Assembly: GCF_030463535.1 (NCBI RefSeq)
Contig: NC_132892.1
Location: 34,412,109-34,476,108 of the forward strand
Origin: Salminus brasiliensis
Lineage: Eukaryota; Chordata; Actinopteri; Characiformes; Bryconidae
Reading direction: 5' to 3'
Length of the DNA stretch: 64,000 nucleotides
The position numbers and the translations under genes were made by a program. Below are positions 10,701-19,423 of this stretch, one piece after another. Every line of letters begins with the position of its first letter. Position 1 is the first letter of the stretch. Under the pieces are notes generated by a model, which did not search any database, was not told where the DNA came from, and saw nothing but the letters and a program-made list of their open reading frames with translations.

Positions 10701-11462
10701 AAGTGGTGGAACAAGCTTCCCCTGGGTGTCCGAACGGCCGAATCACTCGCTGTCTTCAAACGCAGACTGAAGACCCACCTCTTCACAGAGTACTTGGACA
10801 ATTAGAGTACTATGGTCGCCTTATTGTATTGTGTTTAGTAATGTCTAAGCTTAGAGGTATCTTTTGAACTATTAGTCTATTCTAACTAGCTAAGGCTTTT
10901 CTTGGGTAAATAGCAAAGCACTTTGTAAGTCGCTCTGGATAAGAGCGTCTGCTAAATGCCGTAAATGTAAATGTAAAAGTAAATGTAGAATTAGTGATCT
11001 GTTGTAGACTCTTCCATTAGCACCCTGTTTCATTTAACTTCCTAATTCTTAATTTTATTCTAAATCTTTGTGGTCTGCAGGCTCCACCTCCCCACCAAAT
11101 ATGACAACCATGGGAAATGTAAATGAAGTGAGTATCTGTGTCTGTATCTGAAAGTACGTAGGTATGCGAAGCTGCAAAGATGTTCTTTTCTTCTAACAGT
11201 TTGTTTCTGTCCTCAGGTTTCTCACTCTGAGAAGATTAGAGACACCACATTAAATTCAGACCCCAGAGCAACTTCCAACTCATCCACTGACCCTCCTGTC
11301 CAGAATAGGTGCAGTGTGCAACAGTTACCTACCCTCACCCCGGAAGGCCTTGTGTACGCTACTGTGAGCTTCCAGGAAAACCCAGGTTCTTCCACTAATG
11401 CCAGAGTCAACATCAGTAAGGAGGAACCTGATACTGAGTATGCCACTGTCAATGTCCAGTAA
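5923..11462 (+). CDS. CD300/CMRF35-like (pIgR-like) inhibitory receptor, copy 2 (7 exons, 369 aa)
   Basis: Type I membrane receptor of the CD300/pIgR-like Ig superfamily. Exons: 5923-5962 leader, 6161-6451 Ig1, 6571-6894 Ig2, 8266-8316 stalk, 8499-8609 transmembrane, 11081-11127 and 11217-11462 tail. All junctions are GT/AG, phases agree, and the total is 1110 bp. The leader is MMILLIFTFYLIS. Ig1 (about 14-110) has the canonical cysteines plus the extra pair typical of CD300 (YFCKETPKQC). Ig2 (111-218) keeps VYFC, but its B-strand cysteine is replaced (TISISYP). The membrane segment VVLVLLIGGLTLIF is followed by basic residues. The tail has an ITIM (LVYATV, Tyr335) and an ITSM (TEYATV, Tyr363), so signalling through SH2 phosphatases or SAP-type adaptors is likely by family knowledge. 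It lies tandem with copies 1 and 3. The ligand is unknown. Of the two in-frame ATGs, 5923 and 5926, the first is used. Confidence 0.85.
6995..7210 (+). mobile_element. tRNA-derived SINE with L2-LINE-like tail (copy in copy 2 intron)
   Basis: The body carries a B-box-like TTTGATTCCTGGTC and the conserved block ACACCAATAAGAG. It ends with GCTCTGGATAAGAGCGTC and AAATGCCGTAAATGTAAAT. The same tail ends the LINE at 10,500-10,980. A second copy lies at 51,468-51,706. Confidence 0.65.
7655..8007 (+). mobile_element. L2-type LINE, extreme 3' end
   Basis: A short 3' fragment of the family at 1597-2713: GACCAGACTCTGCAA coding remnant, a TC run at 7687-7716, the shared 3'UTR (TTTGCACAAATAAC, TGGTCCTGGAGGAACGTTG), and a TTGAC-repeat tail at about 7984-8007. 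It lies in the Ig2-stalk intron of copy 2, a different site from the copy 1 insertion, so the two events are independent. Confidence 0.8.
8765..9050 (-). mobile_element. Tc1/mariner-type MITE fragment (GTATTGGGACAC family)
   Basis: In reverse orientation it contains GGACAAAGTATTGGGACAC at its inner end and the family landmarks GGATGGAGCTCC and CCACCCCACCTCATC. Related copies occur at 42,598-42,987, 50,440-50,575, 57,030-57,190 and 63,452-63,912. Non-coding; identified by repetition within the window. Confidence 0.6.
9382..9755 (+). mobile_element. Tc1-like transposon, 5' fragment
   Basis: It begins after a TA with CACATGTGGACAAAATTG and has the long inverted-repeat segment CCCACAATGGTCACAAAAAT. 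It runs into the start of a transposase frame with frameshifts (the ACCAGAGGAAGCAAAG region) and breaks off near 9755. The inverted repeat matches the reverse complement of 16,500-16,582, so both are pieces of one family. Confidence 0.7.
10130..10445. repeat. Degenerate palindromic MITE-like sequence
   Basis: Contains repeated GAACC/GGTTC motifs (10,150-10,300) and an inverted pair TTAACCCCT (10,329) / AGGGGTTAA (10,430). Similar GAACC-rich tracts occur at 33,860-33,950, 41,560-41,700 and 63,060-63,400. No coding capacity. Confidence 0.4.
10500..10978 (+). mobile_element. L2/CR1-type LINE 3' end
   Basis: A frame at about 10,512-10,805 encodes the C-terminal tail of a LINE polyprotein (KTLTLAYKAKNGPAPPYL; FKRRLKTHLFTEYL). 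A short 3'UTR follows, ending in CTCTGGATAAGAGCGTCTGC and GTAAATGTAAATG. It is 5'-truncated and lies in the intron before the copy 2 tail exons. Confidence 0.75.
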
Positions 11463-11606
11463 AATAATCTATTACCAATTCTGAAAACGTCTGTGTTGAT
11501 TATTTGATTGGTATAGGCATTTTAGTAACTCAGTTTATCATTAATAAGGACTTTGAACATATTAATATGAAAGGGAAGCAGTGACCAGTAGTCCTTGCCA
11601 AATAGT

Positions 11607-14600
11607 CAAGTCAAGTCAAATTTATTTGTATAGCGCTTTTTACAACTGTTGTCGTCACAAAGCAGCTTTACATAATTAGTACTTAATAAAGAACAGAGAC
11701 AGAGAAGAAAGAAGGAATAACATGAAGCGTCAAAGACCCCCGTGAGCAAGCCAACGGCGACAGTGGCAAGGAAAAACTCCCTCAGAGCTGGAGGAAGAAA
11801 CCTTGGGAGGAACCAAGGCTCACAAGGGGGACCCATCCTCCTCTGGCCAGACTGTTTTAAACATTAATGATAAAAATTACCAAAGCAGATACAACAGAAA
11901 GTTAATAGTGGTGATATTAATAGTGTCAGACAGGCACGAGTCCATCTAGGTTTCAGCACGGCCACCAAACAGGCAGCAGCAGCTGGCGGGTGAGCCATGG
12001 GTGGTGGCGGGTTGGGGGGGGACCCGCTGGCCGGACTGGTAGGTGGCAGCTGGTTAGATGCAGGTAGAGGGGACCTCAGTGGGCAATCTTCCTGCAGATC
12101 GGGCTGGGTGGCCATTTACTCGGGGAAGGTAAAGAGAGAGAAGTTAGTTCTAAGAGGAATTTTATGGAGTGCAGAGAACGTTGAGAATCAGCATCTGGGT
12201 ATGTCTGACGACTCCAGCAGGTCTGATTATCACAGCATAATTAAAAGGAGAGAGCCAGAAGGTAACACGGACACGGGCGTACCCTGAGAACACCAGCATC
12301 TATCTGCTCCACCGTCAACAAACCTGAGTGATCGCATGTAAGCAGCGAGACGACAGCTCCAGCATCTCAGTGTACTACAATTCCCTGGGTCCGCGAACCC
12401 CTGGACCTGCAGCCCTTATCTAAGAAACATTAATTACCAAAAGCTAAACTAAACATATACGTTTTCAGCTTAGATTTAAAGATTAAGACTGTGTCTGAGT
12501 CCCGAACATTATCTGGAAGGTTATTCCAGAGCTGGGGGGCTTTATAAGAAAAGGCTCTTCCCCCTGCTGAGCTTTTCTGAATTTTGGGAACGCGTAAGAG
12601 GCCAGCACCCTGAGATCTAAGTAGTCTTGATGGTTCGTAATATACTATAAGATCCTGCAGGTACTCAGGAGCGAGGCCATGTAGGGCCTTATATGTTAAT
12701 AAAAGAATTTTGTATTCAATACGGAATTTAACTGGGAGCCAATGAAGTGCTGATAGAACTGGACTGATATGGTCGAATTTTCTAGTTTTAGTAAGGACCC
12801 TGGCTGCAGCATTTTGCACCAGCTGAAGTTTATTGAGGTTCCTGCTGGAACAACCTGACAGTAGTGCATTACAGTAATCTAGCCTTGAGGTAATAAAAGC
12901 ATGTACTAGCTTTTCTGTGTCTTGTAGTGATAAGGAGTTTCTTAGTTTGGAGATGTTCCTAAGCTGCATAAAGGCTGTTCTACTAATATTAGCTATATGT
13001 CAAATGATAAATCTGAGTCGAATGTGACGCCAAGATTTTTAGCTGCTAAACCAGGAATGATAGAAGAATCAGCCAAGTCTAACATTAAGTCTGATAGTTT
13101 ATTTCTAGAGTCTTTTGGACCTAAAAGGAGAACTTCGGTTTTGTCACTGTTGAGGAGAAGGAAGTTATGTGACATCCAGAGTTTTATATCCTTTACACAG
13201 TCCTCCATTTTCTGTAGTCTAAATTTATCGTCAGGTTTGGCTGATATATAGAGCTGTGTGTCATCTGCATAGAAATGGAAATTAATGCCATGTCTGCTTA
13301 TAACTGAGCCCAGTGGTAACATGTATAGTATAAATAATAGTGGTCCTAAAATTGAGCCTTGCGGAACTCCATATCTTACTTCTGCGTAGTTTGAGGATAA
13401 ATCATTTATCTTTACAAATTGGAAGCGTCCCGTTAGATATGATTGGAACCATGATAGGGCTGTCCCTGTGATTCCAACCATGTTCTCTAATCTTTCTAGT
13501 AATATAGAATGATCTATTGTATCAAAGGCTGCACTAAGGTCTAGTAGGACTAATAAAGATATGTAGCCTTGATCAGAGGCAAGAAGGAGATCATTCGTAA
13601 TCTTCACTAGGGCTGTCTCTGTGCTGTGATTGAGTCTAAATCCAGACTGGAATTTTTCATACATGTAATTTTTACTCAGGTATAAGCAGAGTTGTTGGGC
13701 CACGGCTTTTTCTAATATCTTAGATACGAATGTTAAGTTTGAGATGGGTCTATAATTAGATAATACGCTAGGATCAAGATTTGGTTTTTTGATTAAAGGT
13801 TTTATAACTGCTATTTTAAGGGTTTGGGGTACATGCCCAAGGCTAAGGGATGAATTTACAATTGTTAAAAGAGGTCCAATTATAATTGGGAGAATTTCTT
13901 TTAGCAATTTAGAGGGAATCGGGTCGAGTGTACATGTTGTACAATTAGCTGAGGATATAATTTTTTCTAGTTCAGGCTGTGGAAGTGGGTAGAAGGCTTC
14001 CAGCCTTTGTTCTACAACTAAGTTTTGTTTTAAAGCAACTACATCAGGTGACGGCCATGTTTGATTTAATAAGCAGGGTTGGATTTGTTGTCTAATATTT
14101 TCTATTTTATTATTAAAATAGTCCATAAAAACATGACTAGTTAAAGATGTTGGGATCTGGGGTTGAGTATCTGCCTGGCTTTTAGTAAGTTTAGAGATCT
14201 CATTAAAAAGAACTCTGGGATTGTTTTTGTTTTTCTCGATCAGCGAGGCCAGATACACTGAGCGAGCTTTAATGAGTGTCTTTCTATATTGACTAAGGCC
14301 GTCCTTCCACGCAGAGTGGAACACCTCTAGTTTGGTCGTCCGCCATTTACGCTCTAGTTTCCACACTGTTTGTTTTAAGGTACGAGTTTGATCACTGTAC
14401 CACGGTGCAAGCCTTTTTTGCCTCATAATTTTATTTTTGAACGGTGCTACTTTGTCTAAGGTTGATCGAAGGGTATTCTCTAGATCGTTTGTTAATTTAA
14501 CTAGCTCCGTTTGGTCTGACGGAGTGTAAGCTAAGGTCGATAGGGGTGGGAGATGTTTAGTAAACTGTACAGCTGTCATTGGTGTTATTGTGCGCTTTAG

Positions 14601-15480
14601 GCAGTGTTGGGGAGAAGAATTTACATTTTGCCTAAGATGTAGCTCAAAGGAGATTAGATAATGATCTGATATTACTGAGCTTTGAGGTAGAATATTTAGC
14701 TGATCAATGCTAACACCCAGGGTCAGGACTAAATCTAGGGTATGATTACAGTAATGTGTGGGTCCAGTTACGTTTTGTATGATGCCGACCGAATCTAAAA
14801 TTGATACATACGCCTTTGTTAATGGATCGTCTGCTTTTTTGAAGTGAATATTAAAGTCTCCTACTATTATAACTTTGTCACTGCACACTGCCAAGTCTGC
14901 AGAAAAATTACTGAATTCTTTTAAAAATTCAGAGTAGGGCCCTGGAGGCCTATAAATATTAATCAGTGAGAAAACATATTTATTTGTGGCCGGATTTGAT
15001 ATATTAATGTAGATAAGCTCAAAAGAAGTGAAGGTGTTACAGTGTTTTTGAATAATCTCTAGTGTTTTCTGGTAGATTATGCATACTCCACTGCCTGATA
15101 ATCTAGGGCTATGTACATATTTATAGCCTGCGGGGGTGGCTTCATTTAGAGCTATATGTTGATCAGGTCTAATCCAGGTTTCGGTGAGGCAGAAAACATC
15201 TAGTTTCTGATCACATATAATTTCATTCACGATCACTGCTTTTGAGGATAGTGTTCTAATGTTAAGTAGACCGAGCTTTAGGTCTGAGGTGCTGCTGTTA
15301 TCGTTGAAATGAGAGATTTTAACACTGATTAAATTATTAAAACGAGCTGATCTAGATGTTCTCTGTTTGGCTTTAATTCGGGGCACAGACACAGTCTCAA
15401 TACGGTGAAACCTGGGTGACGCCTCAAAGCAGCTCGCAGACGGTCGGTTTAGCCGGTCTGTCTGCGGCCTAGTGATTCCA
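11607..15480 (-). mobile_element. Near full-length L2-type LINE (endonuclease + reverse transcriptase)
   Basis: The minus-strand frame 15392-12993 (799 aa) has an apurinic-type endonuclease (LGLLNIRTL, LTETWI, VIIVGDFNIH, SDHYLISF) and a reverse transcriptase with VPQGSILGPLLF and the FYADDTQLYI catalytic block. A second frame, 12969-12430, holds the C-terminal domain. The two are separated by what looks like a 4-base loss near 13,000 and a resulting TAG. The 3'UTR ends at 11,607 with the AAATTTGACTTGACTTGAC tail. The element lies 145 bp after the copy 2 stop codon, antisense to it. Apart from the one visible frameshift the ORF is open, suggesting a fairly young insertion. Confidence 0.88.
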
Positions 15481-15584
15481 CATTCATCTATACAGTTAGA
15501 ACTTGATGGTTAGAGATCATATGTCTGTCAGCTTCAGGAGATATTAAAGTTCTCACCATTTATCCACCATTTGGATATTAGTCA

Positions 15585-15873
15585 TCCATTTTAATCCAGG
15601 TTATTTCAATGTTTTGGTTTTATTATTCCCTCGTTAACTTGCCCTTGTCTTTTACACTTAAAGGAATCCTCAAACTGCATCCTTTTTTTTACTTTAGTAG
15701 TTCAGTGTTGCATTTTCTTTTTTAAAACTACATTTTATTATATATTTCATTGTGCATAAACCATTTTGTAAATCATAAAGCCTTTTTAAACTTAAAAAAA
15801 ATCAAAACTGTATTTTCAAATCTTGATTATTCTGAAAGTAGAGTAGAAGTAATAGAGTTATTATTGAAAATTG
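15585..15873 (+). repeat. Duplicated segment, copy A
   Basis: Contains TTGGTTTTATTATTCCCTCG and CTTGATTATTCTGAAAGTAG, which recur at 16,640-16,890 (copy B), with a weaker relative at 17,180-17,270. The Tc1 3' fragment lies between A and B. Confidence 0.55.
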
Positions 15874-16582
15874 ACCTTTTCCTATGGACAAATGAGACAA
15901 AAATGGAACTTTTTGCCAAGGTACATCAGCTCTATGTTCACAGATGGAAAAATGAAGCATATCAAGAAAAGAACACTGTCCTTACTGTGAAACATGGAGG
16001 AGGCTCTGTTATGTTCTGGGTTGCTTTGCTGCATCTGGCACATGGTGTCTTGAATCTTTGCAGGGTACAATGAAATCTCAAGACCATCAAGAGATTCTAG
16101 AGAGAAATGTGCTGCCTAGTGTCAGAAAGCTTATTCTCAGTCACAGGTCATGGGTCTTGCAACAGGGAAAGACCCAAAACACAGCTAAAAACACCCAAGA
16201 ATGGCTAAGAGGAAAACATTGGACTATTCTGAAGTGGTGTCTGGAAAAGGCACCCTTCAAATCTGAGACAACTGGAGCAGTTTGCTCATGAGGAGTGGGC
16301 CGAAATACCTGCTGAGAGGTGCAGAAGTCTCATTGACAGTTACAGGAATCATTTGATTGCAGTTATTGCCTCAAAAGGTTGTGCAACAAAATATTAAGTT
16401 AAGGGGACCATCATTTCTGTACAGGCCTATTTCATGAGTTTATTTTTTATAATAATTCGGTTGAAGCATGGTTGAAAAGCAATGTCTGACTTTCATTGGT
16501 TAATTCTCATAGCATTTTTATTTGTTATTACTTTTGTCAGATTCAGGTTCTTTCTGTGACTATTGTGGGTTTTTTTTGTTTA
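15874..16582 (+). mobile_element. Tc1-like transposon, decayed 3' half
   Basis: Broken transposase sequence: WTNETKMELF-like catalytic-D region (15,885), the VKHGGGSVMFW block (15,985), the EWLRGKH region and an LIAVIASKGC-like end. Frameshifts lie throughout and the DDE region is incomplete. The right inverted repeat ends near 16,582 with ACTATTGTGGGTTT, the reverse complement of the repeat at 9,430. A related minus-strand piece lies at 43,735-43,915. Confidence 0.75.
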
Positions 16583-16619
16583 AACATATGTTTGTAGATT
16601 TAAACTGTTATGGCCTAAG

Positions 16620-16890
16620 CCAAAGTAGGCCATCCATTTCAATTCAGGTTAATTCAGTGTTGGTTTTATTATTCCCTCATTGACTTGACCTTGCCATTTC
16701 CACTCAAGGAAATCTCTGAAACTATTTTAGGACTAGTTCAGATTAAGTATATGTATTTTATTTATTATGGAGGGACATTGGATTGAGTGGAAATAAACAT
16801 TAATTGCATTTCCCTTTTTAAATATGAGAATAAGATACTCCTTGATTATTCTGAAAGTAGAATAGGAAGTCATTATTAAAAAGGCACTTT
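16620..16890 (+). repeat. Duplicated segment, copy B
   Basis: Homologous to 15,585-15,873 (shared TTGGTTTTATTATTCCCTC and TTGATTATTCTGAAAGTAGA). It lies directly after the Tc1 right end. Confidence 0.55.
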
Positions 16891-17999
16891 AATTGTAATT
16901 GATTGTCATATTGTGTTTAAGTGTGATATTAATGCAAGCTCAGATATTTTTCTATGTTGACGCATCATGTATGTTTGTTGATTTGATTGTTGGCCCATAG
17001 GTGGAGCTGTTGCCAAGTCCCAAAGTCCAAGTATAAGATTCAGTTTCAGCAGCAGAATTTGACAAGTCAAACTTGAGAAATGGCCCACAAAGAATGTTGT
17101 TAACCCATAGCAACCGAATACTTTTTAAAGTTGCTATTATACTTTTTTTTTTTTTTTTGACTTTTTTTGAGACTTGGCTCAATGTAATCCTTGTTTATTC
17201 TTAAATCAGAATTGAAGTATTAGAAGTACAATCTTAAAAACAGTATTAAAAATAAAAAACTTTAATTGTAGTTTAAGTGGGTTTTTTTTGTCTGCTTGGA
17301 GTTCTAATTATGTTGCAAAATTGTCATTTTCATGTCATTTTACTTTGTTTCATTCAGATAGTTATGCAGTGCATCCAAATAATAATGCAAGATCAGAAAT
17401 GTATGTGGAAACATAAAATGCAACTGTCTATTTCTAATACATATATTTGTTTCATGTCGTTTATTCTGTTAATAATGTGAACAGCTGACAGTCTGCACTG
17501 AAATATCCAAATAAAGTATTTTTAAAAATTATAATCCTTTAATTTGTGTTTGCAATAATCGACTCATACAGTACAACATTGTTTTTTCTCCACATATCCA
17601 AGCTTATAAAGCCAGGGTAAGTCCTACTACATCACACCTGGAGCATTTAGAGTTAATTGCCTTGTTTAAGGACCCAACAGTGGCAGCTTAGGAGAATTGG
17701 GTATCAAGCTTTACTTAATTTTAGGGGACGTTCTAACTCACATTGTCAAAAAGTGGTTTGCCCCTAAAATAAATAGCAACCTAAAATAAATATTGATTTA
17801 GTAAAAAGCAGTGGAACTGGGTTTATTCAACTAAAATAAATATTTTGATTTATTTCAGTCGAAAAACACCGGCTTTTACCACACAAAGTAATTTTTTTGT
17901 GTCACTTTCATTGGATTGTCCATTATAGATGCCTTGTAGATGCTTACCTGACATCCAGCTGAATCTGTATTAAATGCAATGTAAAAGACTTTCTATTGG
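16891..17999. other. Spacer between copy 2 and copy 3, no gene seen
   Basis: AT-rich DNA with a poly-T run at about 17,143-17,158 and a third weak copy of the local duplication near 17,180-17,270. The short open frames here have biased composition and no family signature. Confidence 0.45.
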
Positions 18000-18000
18000 A

Positions 18001-18445
18001 TTTAACCCTACTCCTAACCCTGACCTTACCCTTAACCTTTTAATCTTTAGGCTTAGTTCTAAGGTTTAGGTTAAGATTAGTGTTAGGATTAGGGTTTAGG
18101 GTTAATTCAATGGTAAGATTAGGGATAAGGTTAAGGTTAAGATTAAGGTCAAGATTAAGGTTAGAATTAGGGTTAAGGTTAGAGTTATGGTTATGGTTAA
18201 GGTTAGGGTTAGGTGTTAAGTTTAGGGTTAGGTGTTTGGTTAGGGTTAAGGATAGGGTAAAGGTCAGGGTTGAGGTTAAGGTTAGGGTTCAGGTTAAGGT
18301 TAGTGTTATGGTTATGGTTAAAGTTAGAGTTAGGGTTAAGTTTAGGGTTAGGTGTTTGAAGAGGGTTAATGATAGAGGTAAGGTTAGGATTAAGGTTATG
18401 GTTAAGGTTAGGATTAGGGGTAAGGTTAAAATTAGGGTGTTACAT
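18001..18445. repeat. Telomere-like degenerate (TTAGGG/TTAAGG)n tract with strand switch
   Basis: C-rich units (AACCCTACTCCTAACCCTGA) run to about 18,045. From 18,050 on, G-rich units such as AGGTTAAGGTTAGGGTTAG continue to 18,445. The switch gives a head-to-head inverted arrangement. The 131-residue open frame in it (18,080-18,475) is a by-product of a 6-base repeat. Confidence 0.8.
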
Positions 18446-18799
18446 TCAATAAACAGCCATTTACATTCATCTTAGAGTTCATTTGCATTTAATACAGATT
18501 CAGTTAAATATAAATTGAAGGGGAGGGGCCACCGACTAAATACAGTATTTAACCAGTTTGAGCTGCAACTCATTTACTAATGCTTTTGAGACTCAGCTCA
18601 GTATGTACTGTTGACCAAACTGGGATGCTGAAGTAAGAAATAGGAGTTAGAAGAACTTCAGACTGAACTAAGTTGAGTTAACTTAAACACTTAAACACCC
18701 TGTAATCAGATTTTGTAGCATGGGGACATTATAGAGTTATCTCTCATTATCCTTTGTTGATTGAGTGTTATTGTTTTTATCATTTTAATTTAGCCTTTC

Positions 18800-19195
18800 T
18801 TAGTGCTCTGAATGGTCTAGTAGACTAAGATGCTGCCACCATGACCCAAGGATTGCTGGTTCGAATTCTGGGTCATGCTGCCAGCCATCAGCAAAAGCCA
18901 GAGGTTAAGTGAGCACAATTGGCCTTGCTTTCTCCAGGAGGGTAGATGGCTTGTTTTCCCCCCACATCACTTCAGTGTGATGCTTGCCGGCATGAGCATC
19001 TGCTAGCCGATGTACCTGGCACTTTTCCTCCAAATGAATTGGTTGCCTGGTGGCAGTTTGAAAAGAGGCGGTGGCTGGTTGTGCATGTGTATGTCCTCAC
19101 CATCCCAGATGTTGGGTATAATTACATGTGACTGGGGGAGAGTACTAATAAATGGGTTGCATAATTGTGATCTAAAAATAAACAAACAAAAAACA
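18800..19195 (+). mobile_element. tRNA-derived SINE
   Basis: The tRNA-like head contains ATGGTCTAGTAGACTAAGATG (A-box-like) and GGTTCGAATTCTGGG (B box). A unique body follows, with a 3' A-rich tail (AAAATAAACAAACAAAAAAC, 19,175-19,195). A degenerate head of similar type is seen near 25,530-25,570. Confidence 0.65.
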
Positions 19196-19269
19196 CTTAA
19201 TTTAGCCTGATTCTTTTTCTTTTTTACAGTGCTGGCTATTATAGTGTGTAGTAAATTTGGTATGACATC

Positions 19270-19423
19270 ATTGGAGATGATGGGTGGAGCTGTGAGGTTG
19301 AGCAAGTCTGGCTTTTACCAGAAAAAGAGGAACTAACTGAACCAGAGAGAAGACAGAAAATAGCAAGGCGCGTACAAAACTGTGGAGATACAAGACATCA
19401 ACGAGGCTAATGTTGAGTGGAGG
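19270..19423 (+). promoter_or_regulatory. Proximal promoter / 5'UTR region of CD300-like copy 3
   Basis: GGTGGAGCTGTGAGGTTGAG is followed by CCAGAAAAAGAGGAAC (19318-19333), aligning with the block upstream of copy 2. A PU.1-like AAAGAGGAAC core is present. Similarity falls off away from this block. The role is inferred. Confidence 0.4.

Noticed and set aside
11997-12287. Gly-rich 96-residue plus-strand frame
   Set aside because: Antisense of the L2 LINE 3'UTR.
9382-16582. One 7-kb transposon split by nested insertions
   Set aside because: Host exons of the CD300-like gene lie between the ends, so a single element is not the simplest reading; kept only as a finding to test.
18080-18475. 131-residue Arg/Val/Lys-rich frame
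   Set aside because: Translation of telomere-like repeats; no start context or domain.
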